Part shown: piece after piece, positions 43,665-52,450 of the stretch
Position numbering within the stretch: the first letter of the stretch is position 1
Layout: the number at the start of each line of letters is the position of its first letter
From: Bacteroidales bacterium UBA5429
GTDB taxonomy: Bacteria > Bacteroidota > Bacteroidia > Bacteroidales > WCHB1-69
Direction of reading: 5' to 3'
Assembly: GCA_002427605.1 (NCBI GenBank)
Contig: DIRT01000037.1
Location: 30,988 to 94,987 of the forward strand
Length of the DNA stretch: 64,000 bases
Position numbers and translations under genes: made by a program
Notes under the pieces: model-generated
What the model saw: the letters and a program-made list of their open reading frames with translations, nothing else
Database searches by the model: none
Told to the model about the DNA's origin: nothing

Positions 43665-44648
43665 TTACTCCACAGAGGCAAAGTATTTCATAAATTGTAT
43701 TCTTTCAAAAACTTCAGGATGCTCAACTTGATCCATACTTAATTTGCCGCGAAACTCATCAATGGTTTTATATCCTTTGCTCTTCATCCAACTTTCAATC
43801 TCATCCTTAATAGTTTGAATCACTGAAAGATTATTTTTGTACAAAACACTTGAGATCTGTACAACTTGAGCCCCCGCCAAAAGAAACTTTACGGCAGTTT
43901 CTCCATTGTGAATGCCTGATGTAGCAGCAATGTTATTCTTAAGTTTTCCTGACAAAATAGCAACCCATCTAAGCGTTTCAGCATAGTCCGAAGAGGATGA
44001 AAATACAGAGGCTTGTACAACTTTTTCATTGTGAATGTCAATATCCGGACAATAATGGCGATTGAATAGCACAAATCCTTTTACATTATTGTAACGATCC
44101 AAACGAGTAAGCAGATGAGCCAAACTGCTGGAACTATTACTCATTTTGAGAGTAACCGGAATTACAGCGGTCTCAGCAATCTTATTGACAATCTTAAAGT
44201 AAGTACTCTCAATCTCTTCGGAAGTAACATGAGGGTTAGAAGAGAGTAATGAAATATTCAGTTCAATAGCATCTGCACCAGCATCTTGAATCTTTTTTAC
44301 AAAAGAGATCCACTCATTTGAAGTGACACAGTTGATACTGGCAATAATCGGAATAGTACTTAGTTTTTTAGCTTCACGGATCAACTCCAGATATTTGTTA
44401 AGATTGTTCATGCGAGTATATTCCTTGATATAGTCCAATGATTCCGGGTAACCGTAGTCGTTGAGGTTGATTCCCTGACTTGATTCTGCTATGATCTGTT
44501 CTTCAAAAAGGGATTTTAATACTAAAGCACCGGGACGATATGCTATTATTTTTTTAATCGATTCAATATTGCCGGTAAATCCGCAACTGGCAATAACTAC
44601 AGGATTTTCAATGGATAAGCCCGCATAAGTTGTTTTCATGTCAACCAT
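43665..44648 (-). CDS. Dihydroorotate dehydrogenase-like flavoprotein
   Basis: A 327-residue TIM-barrel FMN protein. TTYAGLSIENPVVIASCGFTGN is the PyrD-like opening. The usual substrate block NxSCPN is replaced by ELNISLLSSNPHVT, and the catalytic Ser/Cys loop is not seen, as in the group annotated as DHOD-like proteins of Bacteroidota; the phosphate-binding SGIHNGETAVKFLLAGAQVVQISS is present. So it probably is not a classical PyrD. Its partner is likely the rubredoxin downstream. The ATG at 44648 follows an AGAGAG stretch; a second ATG at 44639 is possible. Confidence 0.85.
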   Translation of the reverse strand: MVDMKTTYAGLSIENPVVIASCGFTGNIESIKKIIAYRPGALVLKSLFEEQIIAESSQGINLNDYGYPESLDYIKEYTRMNNLNKYLELIREAKKLSTIPIIASINCVTSNEWISFVKKIQDAGADAIELNISLLSSNPHVTSEEIESTYFKIVNKIAETAVIPVTLKMSNSSSSLAHLLTRLDRYNNVKGFVLFNRHYCPDIDIHNEKVVQASVFSSSSDYAETLRWVAILSGKLKNNIAATSGIHNGETAVKFLLAGAQVVQISSVLYKNNLSVIQTIKDEIESWMKSKGYKTIDEFRGKLSMDQVEHPEVFERIQFMKYFASVE

Positions 44649-44683
44649 AAATCTCTCTTTTTTTTGTTTCCAATTTCAAAATA

Positions 44684-44691
44684 CAAATGTA
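44684..44691 (-). promoter_or_regulatory. -7 box of the DHOD-like/rubredoxin unit
   Basis: TACATTTG on the minus strand, 36 bases before the ATG at 44648. It is divergent from the box at 44739-44746. Confidence 0.5.
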
Positions 44692-44738
44692 TATAAAAAA
44701 CATGATATAAAAATGACCAAAGTATGAAAAAAAATACT

Positions 44739-44746
44739 TAATTTTG
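44739..44746 (+). promoter_or_regulatory. -7 box of the barrel protein gene at 44805
   Basis: TAATTTTG followed by CGG, about 58 bases before the ATG at 44805. Confidence 0.5.
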
Positions 44747-44804
44747 CGGATTCAAAAATAAAACTCTTTTTAACGAAGAAAATAATTATTAAAATTTTAA
44801 AAAT

Positions 44805-45467
44805 ATGAAAAGAAGATTAATTATCGTAGTAGCTCTTTTGAGCATTTTGACTGTAAGTCAGGTATCTGCACAAACTCGAGTTGGAGTAAAAGCAGGAGCA
44901 AATTTTTCAATGATGACAAAGAAATACACCCTTTTGGGAACTGAGAACAAAGCGGATCTCGGTACACATGTGGGTTTTCATGTTGGATTTATTTCTGAAA
45001 TTCCGCTGATTGCTAACTTGTATTTTAATCCAGGTTTATTCTTTAGTTCTAAAGGTTACATACAAACAACAGAAGTAGCTGGATATACAAATAAATACAC
45101 ATTCAACCCTTATTTTGTAGAAATTCCACTTCATATAATGTTTAAATTACCGATCTCTAATTCGGCTATTTTTGGATATGTAGGACCCTATTTTTCTTAT
45201 GGTATTGCAGGAAATTGGACTAATAAAGCAGAATTACCTATAGTGGAGCCACAGATAACAAAAGATAAAATAAAATTTGGTTCAGATAATGGTGATCATA
45301 TGGAACCATTTGATATGGGATTAGATGTTGGTGTAGGATTTGAAGTAAATAAATTTCAAGTTTCAGTTCAGTATGCTATAGGGTTCTTAAATCTTGTTCC
45401 ATCTCGTCCTGAAAATAGTACAATGAAAATGAACGTTCTTTCTGTATCTGCTGCATATTTATTTTAA
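44805..45467 (+). CDS. PorT-like outer-membrane beta-barrel protein
   Basis: A 220-residue exported protein. Signal peptide MKRRLIIVVALLSILTVSQVSAQ, then TRVGVKAGANFSMM, FHVGFISEIPLIANLYFNPGLFFSSKG and FNPYFVEIPLHIMFKLPI, the pattern of the OMP_b-brl_2 (PorT) family: GxKxGxNxS opening, then strand pairs, ending VSAAYLF. Function of such barrels varies. It is monocistronic with a strong terminator at 45505-45540. Confidence 0.85.
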   Translation: MKRRLIIVVALLSILTVSQVSAQTRVGVKAGANFSMMTKKYTLLGTENKADLGTHVGFHVGFISEIPLIANLYFNPGLFFSSKGYIQTTEVAGYTNKYTFNPYFVEIPLHIMFKLPISNSAIFGYVGPYFSYGIAGNWTNKAELPIVEPQITKDKIKFGSDNGDHMEPFDMGLDVGVGFEVNKFQVSVQYAIGFLNLVPSRPENSTMKMNVLSVSAAYLF

Positions 45468-45504
45468 TATCCTAAAATTTTTAAAAGTACTATTGTAGAC
45501 ATAA

Positions 45505-45541
45505 AACAAAATGAACTTATGGTAAGTTCATTTTGTTTTTT
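45505..45541 (+). terminator. Terminator of the PorT-like gene
   Basis: Arms AACAAAATGAACTTA (45505-45519) and TAAGTTCATTTTGTT (45523-45537), 3-base loop, then a T run. Confidence 0.88.
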
Positions 45542-45545
45542 TATT

Positions 45546-45553
45546 TATATTTG
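45546..45553 (+). promoter_or_regulatory. -7 box of the transketolase subunit gene
   Basis: TATATTTG followed by C, 18 bases before the ATG at 45572, immediately after a terminator. It rules out the in-frame start at 45533, which lies upstream of the box. Confidence 0.6.
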
Positions 45554-45571
45554 CAAAAAAAAAGTTATAAA

Positions 45572-46525
45572 ATGAAAATGCTTGATTGTAAAGAGTTTAA
45601 AGAAACACGCTCCGGATTTGGAGACGCTTTATTAGAAATAGGAAGAATAAATCCCGACTTATTTGGAATTTGTGGTGACTTGACAGGTTCTGTTAAGATG
45701 AATCAGTTTGCTGAAGCGTTTCCGGAACGTTTTGTTCAAGTAGGAATTGCAGAAGCGAATATGGTTGGTATCGCTGCAGGGTTGGCGTTGAGTGGGAAAA
45801 TTCCGGTTGTCGGTGGTTTTGCAGGATTTATTACAGGCAGAGTGTATGATCAGATCCGAATGGTAGTTGCCTATTCCAATAAAAATGTTAAAATTGCAGG
45901 TTCTCACGCGGGAATTACATCTGGAGAAGATGGTGCAACGCACCAAATTATGGAGGATCTTGGATTGATGAAAATGTTGCCCAATATGGTAGTATTAAAT
46001 CCTTGTGATTATAACCAGACAAAAGCAGCTACTCATGCTGCAGTGAAACATATTGGACCGGTATATTTGCGTTTTGGAAGACCGGCTGTGCCAAATTTTA
46101 CACCGATGGATCAACCTTTTGAAATAGGTAAAGCAATTCAGTTAAAAGAAGGGAGTGATGTTTCTATATTTGCAACAGGACATTTAGTGTGGCATGCTTT
46201 GGTTGCAGCAAAACAACTTCAGGAAGAAGGAATTTCAGCAGAAGTAATCAATATTCATACAATTAAACCGTTGGATGAGGAAGCAATTCTTCGAAGTGTG
46301 ACAAAAACCAAATGTGTGGTTTCTGCGGAAGAGCATTTGATGAATGGAGGATTGGGTGATTCTATAGCTCAATTGTTGTCCAGAAAATTACCCACACCTA
46401 TGGAATATGTTGCAGTAGATGACCGATTTGGTGAGTCCGGAACTCCGGAATTACTTCTGAAAGAGTATGGGTTGGACGCTTCCAATATTGTTGATGCAGT
46501 TAAAAAAGTAAGCCAGCGCTTATAA
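45572..46525 (+). CDS. Transketolase family protein, C-terminal (pyrimidine-binding and C-terminal) subunit
   Basis: A 317-residue protein from the ATG at 45572. It is the second half of a transketolase: GFGDALLEIGRINPDLFGICGDLTGS is the pyrimidine domain, with the catalytic Glu in QVGIAEANMVGIAAGLA, and the C-terminal domain has VSIFATGHLVWHALVAAKQL and CVVSAEEHLMNGGLG. The ThDP-binding N-terminal half is normally encoded by the gene immediately before; here a barrel gene and a terminator lie upstream, so the partner is elsewhere or missing. Confidence 0.9.
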   Translation: MKMLDCKEFKETRSGFGDALLEIGRINPDLFGICGDLTGSVKMNQFAEAFPERFVQVGIAEANMVGIAAGLALSGKIPVVGGFAGFITGRVYDQIRMVVAYSNKNVKIAGSHAGITSGEDGATHQIMEDLGLMKMLPNMVVLNPCDYNQTKAATHAAVKHIGPVYLRFGRPAVPNFTPMDQPFEIGKAIQLKEGSDVSIFATGHLVWHALVAAKQLQEEGISAEVINIHTIKPLDEEAILRSVTKTKCVVSAEEHLMNGGLGDSIAQLLSRKLPTPMEYVAVDDRFGESGTPELLLKEYGLDASNIVDAVKKVSQRL

Positions 46526-46543
46526 GTTGCTTTTAGTTGTTCT

Positions 46544-47095
46544 ATGAATAATATTTCAGACGATCAAATTCTTGAACTTTTTGCTTCTGAAAAAAATAAG
46601 GAGAAAGCGTTTGGTATGCTGATGCGTAAATATAATATGAATATTTATCAAACAGCACGCCGAATTGTTTATGTTCATGAAGATGCGGATGATATTACTC
46701 AAAATGTGTTGATTAAAATATGGAACAATCTCTCCTCTTTTAGAGGTGATTCCTCCCTTAAAACATGGATTACCAGAATCTCTGTGAATGAGTCGTTGAC
46801 CTTTGTTGAAAAAAAGAAAAGAATGCTTCAATTGGATGATGAAGAGTATGTAACCAGGATTCTGAACTCAATTCCTGATGCTGAACAATCTATTTCCAGT
46901 GAACAAATAGTTGAGTTAATACAGAAAGGAATTCAATCTTTGCCTGAAAAACAAAGAGTGGTTTTTACTTTACGTTACTATGATGAGATGCCTTATGAAG
47001 AGATGTCTAAGGTTTTAGGAACATCTGTCGGAGCATTGAAAACATCTTATCATTTTGCAGTAAAAAAGATTGAAGAATTTATAGAAAGACATTAA
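46544..47095 (+). CDS. ECF-type RNA polymerase sigma factor
   Basis: A 183-residue sigma-70 family protein. Region 2 is MLMRKYNMNIYQTARRIVYVHEDADDITQNVLIKIWNNLSSFRGDSSLKTWITRISVNESL, and region 4 with its helix-turn-helix is LPEKQRVVFTLRYYDEMPYEEMSKVLGTSVGALKTSYHFAVKKIEEF. Region 3 is absent, as in ECF factors. It lies 18 bases after the transketolase subunit and 47 before a single-pass membrane protein that is a good anti-sigma candidate. Confidence 0.93.
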   Translation: MNNISDDQILELFASEKNKEKAFGMLMRKYNMNIYQTARRIVYVHEDADDITQNVLIKIWNNLSSFRGDSSLKTWITRISVNESLTFVEKKKRMLQLDDEEYVTRILNSIPDAEQSISSEQIVELIQKGIQSLPEKQRVVFTLRYYDEMPYEEMSKVLGTSVGALKTSYHFAVKKIEEFIERH

Positions 47096-47142
47096 ACTTT
47101 TGCAAAATAAAGTAGTCCATAATACGATAGAAGGTAAAACTA

Positions 47143-47679
47143 ATGACAAACAATATCGATAAATATAGAAAACAATCTGATTTTACAGCTCCGGAAGGCT
47201 ATTATGAGGAACTGTATGAAAAAATGATGAATAAAATAGCGAAAAAGGGAAAAACTATTTTGTTTACTCGTCGCTCTTTGCTTTATTCATTGGTAGGTGG
47301 GGCTATCGCCGCAGCTGTGGCTCTATTGATTGTTTTTAATCTTTCCATATTTACAACTCATAATCCTCAAACTCAAACTCAAACTACTCCGTTATTACTT
47401 GTTGAAGAAACCGGGGAAACCCCTGAGGTTAATACAACAACAATTGTTGAGAGACAAGAGAGTGCTCAGGTTTTATTGGCTGATAACAAATCGAGTTCCT
47501 CAAAAGCAGAGGATAGATCAACGCAATCCGATAAAACTCTATTGATTTCGGATAATGAAGAGGAGCCTGTCCGGTTGGATGATCTTTCTTATTCTGTTAT
47601 TGAATTTTATAATGATGCTGCCCTAGATAATCTATTCCAGGAAACTATGATGGATTTAGAATGTTACGTAGATTTTTAA
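47143..47679 (+). CDS. Single-pass membrane protein, putative anti-sigma factor
   Basis: A 178-residue protein with a cytoplasmic N-terminus (about 1-45, including DFTAPEGYYEELYEKMMNKIA), one membrane helix (LVGGAIAAAVALLIVFNLSIF, about 48-70) and a Ser/Thr/Glu-rich periplasmic part with a QTQTQT micro-repeat. I do not see a classical zinc anti-sigma motif. Topology, and location straight after an ECF sigma gene, make an anti-sigma role likely; this is inference. The next gene begins 10 bases downstream. Confidence 0.65.
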   Translation: MTNNIDKYRKQSDFTAPEGYYEELYEKMMNKIAKKGKTILFTRRSLLYSLVGGAIAAAVALLIVFNLSIFTTHNPQTQTQTTPLLLVEETGETPEVNTTTIVERQESAQVLLADNKSSSSKAEDRSTQSDKTLLISDNEEEPVRLDDLSYSVIEFYNDAALDNLFQETMMDLECYVDF

Positions 47680-47689
47680 TGAATAATTT

Positions 47690-48205
47690 ATGAAATCACA
47701 TATATTTTACTTTTTGGTTTCTATTCTTAGCATTACTTTGATTTCAACAGGTAAGCTTTGCGCACAACAAAAGGATACTACATGTTGTATCCATAATGAG
47801 ACTCAGACACATGAACAGTGTCAGTCGATTATGAAAATAAAAAAAGATTATATTCAGAAAAATTTAGTCTTGACAGAAGCTGAAAGCCTCAAGTTTTGGC
47901 CTATTTATAATGAATATTTAAGACAAGAAGCTTCGATATACGATTCACACCGATATACACTCGATAATATTAAAATTAAAGGAGGAAGGTTGAACCTTTC
48001 TGAAGCATCAGATGAAGAGATTTTATTCTATTTGGATCAATACTATAAAACACGTGAGGCAACTACTTCCCTCGAAAAACAACTCTATTTAGATCTGAAA
48101 AATGTTTTAAAACCTGAGACTTTATACAATTTTCTACAGATTGAAAGGTCTTTTAAATCTCGGGTAAGGGAGAAATCAAAGGGTGCTTGTCCTAGATCTC
48201 GCTAG
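47690..48205 (+). CDS. Exported Spy/CpxP-like helical protein
   Basis: A 171-residue exported protein. Signal peptide MKSHIFYFLVSILSITLISTGKLCAQ, then a Cys-containing stretch (TTCCIHNETQTHEQCQ) and an all-helical part with IKKDYIQKNLVLTEAESLKFWPIYNEYLRQEASIY, resembling the LTxxE-type repeats of Spy/CpxP-like periplasmic proteins. In Bacteroidota such proteins often follow ECF sigma/anti-sigma pairs. It may be a periplasmic stress or metal sensor for the pair upstream. Its stop lies within the terminator hairpin at 48178-48222. Confidence 0.7.
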   Translation: MKSHIFYFLVSILSITLISTGKLCAQQKDTTCCIHNETQTHEQCQSIMKIKKDYIQKNLVLTEAESLKFWPIYNEYLRQEASIYDSHRYTLDNIKIKGGRLNLSEASDEEILFYLDQYYKTREATTSLEKQLYLDLKNVLKPETLYNFLQIERSFKSRVREKSKGACPRSR

Positions 48206-48222
48206 GAAAAAGCCCTTTTTTT
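48178..48222 (+). terminator. Terminator overlapping the end of the Spy-like gene
   Basis: Outer arms AAAGGG / CCCTTT and inner arms CCTAG / CTAGG, then TTTT. It contains the last codons of the gene and separates it from the ribosomal operon. Confidence 0.75.
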
Positions 48223-48264
48223 GAAAAAAATAGCAAACTCCTATTTTTGCATTGTTTTTTTTTG

Positions 48265-48272
48265 TACTTTTG
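48265..48272 (+). promoter_or_regulatory. -7 box of the str/S10 ribosomal operon
   Basis: TACTTTTG followed by CAG, 58 bases before rpsL. T-rich upstream sequence fits a strong Bacteroidota promoter. Confidence 0.6.
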
Positions 48273-48329
48273 CAGTCCCAAAAAAAGGGTCGAATTTATT
48301 GTAAATTAAAAGATTAAATTTTAGATTGT

Positions 48330-48710
48330 ATGCCAACAATACAACAGTTAGTAAGAAAAGGAAGAAAAAGTTTGACTTCGCAAAGTAAGTCAAGAGCGTT
48401 GGACAATTGTCCCCAAAGACGCGGCGTTTGTTTGAGAGTGTATACTACTACTCCTAAAAAACCTAACTCTGCTATGCGTAAAGTAGCGAGAGTACGTTTA
48501 ACTAATGGTAAAGAAGTGAATGCCTACATCCCAGGTGAAGGACACAACTTACAAGAACACAGTATCGTTCTGGTTAGAGGTGGTCGTGTGAAAGATTTAC
48601 CCGGTGTAAGATACCATATCGTTAGAGGTGCTTTAGACTCTGCAGGTGTTAATGATAGAGTGCAAGGTAGAAGTAAGTATGGAACTAAACGTCCTAAGAA
48701 AAAAGCTTAA
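48330..48710 (+). CDS. rpsL: Ribosomal protein uS12
   Basis: A 126-residue small-subunit protein at the decoding centre. MPTIQQLVRKGRKSL, CPQRRGVCLRVYTTTPKKPNSAMRKVARVRL and VKDLPGVRYHIVRG are canonical; Lys43 of the TPKKPNSA loop, where streptomycin-resistance changes occur, is unaltered. First gene of the operon, ahead of rpsG. Confidence 0.98.
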   Translation: MPTIQQLVRKGRKSLTSQSKSRALDNCPQRRGVCLRVYTTTPKKPNSAMRKVARVRLTNGKEVNAYIPGEGHNLQEHSIVLVRGGRVKDLPGVRYHIVRGALDSAGVNDRVQGRSKYGTKRPKKKA

Positions 48711-48800
48711 TACTCTAAAAAATTAAATTGTTAATGGGATAACATATTATAATATTGTATATCCGATAGTAAATAACCATTTTATTGAAGTTACAAAGAA

Positions 48801-49268
48801 ATGAGAAAAGCAAAACCAAAAAAAAGAATTATTTTACCAGATCCAAAATATAATGATGTACTGGTAACTAAATTTGTCAATAATCTGATGTTAGATGGAA
48901 AAAAAGCAACCGCTTTTTCTATTTTTTATGAAGCATTGGATATTATTGAAGATAAATTAAAAGAAAATCCACTGGAAGTGTGGAAAAAAGGATTAGCTAA
49001 TATTACACCGGCTATCGAAGTGAAAAGTAGAAGAATTGGAGGTGCCTCTTTCCAAATTCCCACAGAATTACGCCCCGAACGTAAACAATCGGTTGGGATG
49101 AAAAATTTAATCTTATTTGCACGTAAAAGACACGAAAAAACAATGGCTAGTAAATTAGCTGCTGAAATTATGGCTGCATATAAAGAGGAAGGTGCAGCAT
49201 TCAAAAGAAAAGAAGATATTCATAGAATGGCAGAAGCGAATAAAGCGTTTGCTCATTTTAGATTTTAA
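48801..49268 (+). CDS. rpsG: Ribosomal protein uS7
   Basis: A 155-residue small-subunit protein that nucleates the 30S head. MRKAKPKKRIILPDPKYNDVLVTKFVNNLMLDGKK, VKSRRIGGASFQIPTELRPERK and DIHRMAEANKAFAHFRF are canonical. It follows rpsL by 90 bases and precedes fusA by 29. Confidence 0.98.
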   Translation: MRKAKPKKRIILPDPKYNDVLVTKFVNNLMLDGKKATAFSIFYEALDIIEDKLKENPLEVWKKGLANITPAIEVKSRRIGGASFQIPTELRPERKQSVGMKNLILFARKRHEKTMASKLAAEIMAAYKEEGAAFKRKEDIHRMAEANKAFAHFRF

Positions 49269-49297
49269 TAATTACTCTCTCCGTTGTACTCCTTTCT

Positions 49298-51397
49298 ATG
49301 AGATCTGAAGAATTACTTAAGATTAGAAATATTGGGATCATGGCTCATATCGATGCCGGGAAAACTACTACTACGGAGAGAATATTGTTTTATACCGGGA
49401 AGAATTATAAGATTGGTGAAGTGGATGAAGGTACGGCTACTATGGATTGGATGGTGCAGGAGCAGGAGAGAGGAATTACCATTACAAGTGCCGCAACAAC
49501 AGTGTACTGGGATTGCCAGTCAGAAAACTATAAAATCAACATTATTGATACACCCGGACACGTTGATTTTACAGTTGAAGTTGAACGTTCTTTGAGAATA
49601 TTGGATGGAGCTGTTGTTCTTTTTTGTGCAGTAGGTGGAGTGGAAGCTCAATCTGAAACAGTGTGGAGACAAGCTACAAAATATAATGTGCCCAGAATCT
49701 GCTACGTAAATAAAATGGATAGATCAGGTGCTAACTTTAATGCTGTCTTAAAACAGATTAGTGATAGATTGGATGCAGTACCTGTGGCTATTCAATTGCC
49801 GATTGGAGCTGAAGAGGATTTTATAGGTGTTGTGGACCTAGTCGAAATGAAAGCCTATGAGTGGTTGGAAGATAACCTCGGTGTGGAATTCTTTGAGATT
49901 CCTATTCCCCAAGCTATGATGGAAGAGGTGGAAGAGTATAGAATCAAGTTGATCGAAAAACTAGCAGAGTTGGATGAAGAACTCATGATTAAATATTTCG
50001 ATGCACCTGAGACTATTACAGCTGATGAATTGTTTGCTCTCTTGAGAAAAGCGACAATCGCCGGAAGAATTAATCCCGTTCTGTGTGGATCATCATACAG
50101 AAATAAAGGTGTTCAGAAGTTGTTGGATGCGATCATAAGATATCTCCCCTCACCAGCTGATATGCCATCTGCAAAGGGTGTGAACCCCAGAACTGAAGCG
50201 GAAGAGATTAGAGCAATGGATGATAAGGCACCTTTCGCAGCTGTCGTTTTTAAAATCTTAACAGATCCTTACGTGGGTAAACTTACTTTTGTTAAAGTTT
50301 ATTCCGGAAAGCTAAATACAGGTGAAACAGTCTATAATGTTACAACCGGTAAACGCGAGAGAGTTGCTAAAATTCTAGAAATGCACTCGAGTAAACAATT
50401 TCAACTAGATTCTGTTATTGCAGGAGATATTGTTGCATTTGTAGGGATGAAAGAAGTGAGAACAGGGGATACCCTATGTGATGAAAAACATCAGGTGAGA
50501 CTTGAGAATATCTCATTCCCGGAACCGGTAATTCAAATTGCAGTTGAGCCCAAAACAAGAGATGATGAGGATAAATTACTTCAATCTTTGAGTAAACTTT
50601 CAGAAGAGGATCCCACTTTTGTAGTTCAACAAAATGAAGAGTTGGGACAGTTATTGATTGGTGGAATGGGGGAACTGCATTTAGAAGTACTGTTGGATCG
50701 GTTGAAAAGAGAGTTTCATGTTTCATGTAATCATGGAAAACCTCGGGTGGCTTATAAAGAAGCATTGGTGAATGAAATTTTTCATACCGAAACCTTTAAA
50801 AGACAAACCGGAGGCAAAGGCTCTTATGCGCAAATTAAAATTCAGATTGAACCAACAGACCTTACAAAGAAAGGTCTGCAGTTGAATGATCAAACCAAGG
50901 GTGGGGTAATGACAAAAGAGTACCTTTCAGGATTGGAAAAAGGCTTTTCTATTGCAATGAATAATGCGAAATATGGATTTCCATTGGAGTCTTTACAAGT
51001 TAACTTGTTGGATGCTGATGCGCATGTAGTTGACTCAGATGCCATGGCTTTTGAAATTTGTGCAAAAATTGCATTTCGTGAAGCGGTTAGAAATTCAGAA
51101 ACAATCATTCTGGAACCTATTATGAATGTAGAGATAGTTACTCCGGATGAGTTTATTGGAAATATAACCAGTGATTTGAATAGAAAAAGAGCAATAGTTG
51201 AAAAAGTAGACGCTAAAATTGGTTATCAGGTTATTAAAGCTCAAGTGCCATTAGCCGAAATGTTTGGCTATGTTACCGGTCTAAGATCTATATCAACCGG
51301 AAGAGCAACCTATAGTATGGAATTCTTGAAATATGCAAGAGTTCCTGATGAGATTCAAGAAGATATTATTACAAAAGGAAGATTTGCTTTACTGTAA
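49298..51397 (+). CDS. fusA: Elongation factor G
   Basis: A 699-residue GTPase for ribosome translocation. G1 AHIDAGKTTT, the switch I and II region GITITSAATT and DTPGHVDFTVEVERSL, G4 NKMDRSGA, and GELHLEVLLDRL of domain III are present; domain IV has GGVMTKEYLSGLEKGF and domain V YVTGLRSISTGRATYSMEF. Position between rpsG and rpsJ is standard for Bacteroidota, where tuf is not part of this segment. Confidence 0.97.
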   Translation: MRSEELLKIRNIGIMAHIDAGKTTTTERILFYTGKNYKIGEVDEGTATMDWMVQEQERGITITSAATTVYWDCQSENYKINIIDTPGHVDFTVEVERSLRILDGAVVLFCAVGGVEAQSETVWRQATKYNVPRICYVNKMDRSGANFNAVLKQISDRLDAVPVAIQLPIGAEEDFIGVVDLVEMKAYEWLEDNLGVEFFEIPIPQAMMEEVEEYRIKLIEKLAELDEELMIKYFDAPETITADELFALLRKATIAGRINPVLCGSSYRNKGVQKLLDAIIRYLPSPADMPSAKGVNPRTEAEEIRAMDDKAPFAAVVFKILTDPYVGKLTFVKVYSGKLNTGETVYNVTTGKRERVAKILEMHSSKQFQLDSVIAGDIVAFVGMKEVRTGDTLCDEKHQVRLENISFPEPVIQIAVEPKTRDDEDKLLQSLSKLSEEDPTFVVQQNEELGQLLIGGMGELHLEVLLDRLKREFHVSCNHGKPRVAYKEALVNEIFHTETFKRQTGGKGSYAQIKIQIEPTDLTKKGLQLNDQTKGGVMTKEYLSGLEKGFSIAMNNAKYGFPLESLQVNLLDADAHVVDSDAMAFEICAKIAFREAVRNSETIILEPIMNVEIVTPDEFIGNITSDLNRKRAIVEKVDAKIGYQVIKAQVPLAEMFGYVTGLRSISTGRATYSMEFLKYARVPDEIQEDIITKGRFALL

Positions 51398-51432
51398 AAT
51401 AAAAATTATAAAATTTCATAATTAAATATAAA

Positions 51433-51747
51433 ATGAGCCACAGAATTAGAATTAAATTAAAATCTTTCGACCACACATTGGTCGATAAATCAGCAGAAAA
51501 GATTGTTAAAACAATTAATGCTGTTAGAGAGGATAAAGTTGTCTTGGTTGGACCTATTCCTCTTCCTACTCAAAAGAAAATATTCACAGTGAATAGAGCT
51601 ACATTTGTGAATAAAAAAGCGAGAGAACAATTCCAACTTTCAACCTACAAAAGATTGTTGGATATTTATGGAACAACATCTAAAACAATCGATGCATTGA
51701 TGAAACTGGAATTACCTAGTGGAGTTGATGTTGAGATTAAAGTGTGA
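51433..51747 (+). CDS. rpsJ: Ribosomal protein uS10
   Basis: A 104-residue small-subunit protein and transcription antitermination factor (NusE). RIRIKLKSFDHTLVDKSAEKIVKT, VGPIPLPTQKKIFTVNR and SGVDVEIKV are canonical. It begins 35 bases after fusA and ends in TGA. Confidence 0.97.
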   Translation: MSHRIRIKLKSFDHTLVDKSAEKIVKTINAVREDKVVLVGPIPLPTQKKIFTVNRATFVNKKAREQFQLSTYKRLLDIYGTTSKTIDALMKLELPSGVDVEIKV

Positions 51748-51820
51748 TGAAATAGCTTAGTTTAACTATGTATAACAATTAAAAGCGAAAATCGCGAAAA
51801 AATAATTAAATCATTTAAAA

Positions 51821-52450
51821 ATGTCAGGATTAATAGGAAAAAAAATTGGGATGACTAGCGTCTATGATGCCTCTGGCAAGATCGTGCCATGCACTGTTAT
51901 CGAAGCTGGTCCTTGCGTAGTAACGCAAGTTAAAACCGTCGAAAAAGACGGTTATGAAGCCATCCAATTAGCATTCGATGAAAAGAAAGAGAAGAAGACT
52001 AACAAAGCAATGAAAGGACACTTTGAGAAAGCAGGAACTACTCCTAAAAGAATTCTCAGAGAATTTTCACGTTTTGAGGCCGGTAATAGAAAAGCTTTCG
52101 GAGAAGTTTTGGATGTTTCTATATTTGTAGAAGGTGAATATATTGACGTTAGCGGTATTTCTAAAGGAAAAGGATTTCAAGGTGTAATGAGACGTCATGG
52201 TTTTGGTGGTGTGGGTGAATCAACTCACGGACAGCATAACCGCTTAAGAGCTCCCGGTTCATTGGCAGCTTCATCTTGGCCTTCAAGAGTAATGAAAGGT
52301 AAGAAAATGGCCGGAAGAACAGGTGGAAAAAAGGTGAAAATGATCAACCTTGAAATTGTTAAAATTGTACAAGAGAAAAATTTATTGTTAGTAAAAGGTT
52401 CAGTTCCAGGACCTAATGGTTCATATTTAATTATTGAGAGATGGAGTTAA
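51821..52450 (+). CDS. rplC: Ribosomal protein uL3
   Basis: A 209-residue large-subunit protein near the peptidyl-transferase centre. MSGLIGKKIGMTSVYDASGKIVPCTVIEAGPC, VSGISKGKGFQGVMRRHGFGG and GSLAASSWPSRVMKGKKMAGRTGG are canonical. Its last 10 bases overlap the start of rplD. Confidence 0.97.
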   Translation: MSGLIGKKIGMTSVYDASGKIVPCTVIEAGPCVVTQVKTVEKDGYEAIQLAFDEKKEKKTNKAMKGHFEKAGTTPKRILREFSRFEAGNRKAFGEVLDVSIFVEGEYIDVSGISKGKGFQGVMRRHGFGGVGESTHGQHNRLRAPGSLAASSWPSRVMKGKKMAGRTGGKKVKMINLEIVKIVQEKNLLLVKGSVPGPNGSYLIIERWS

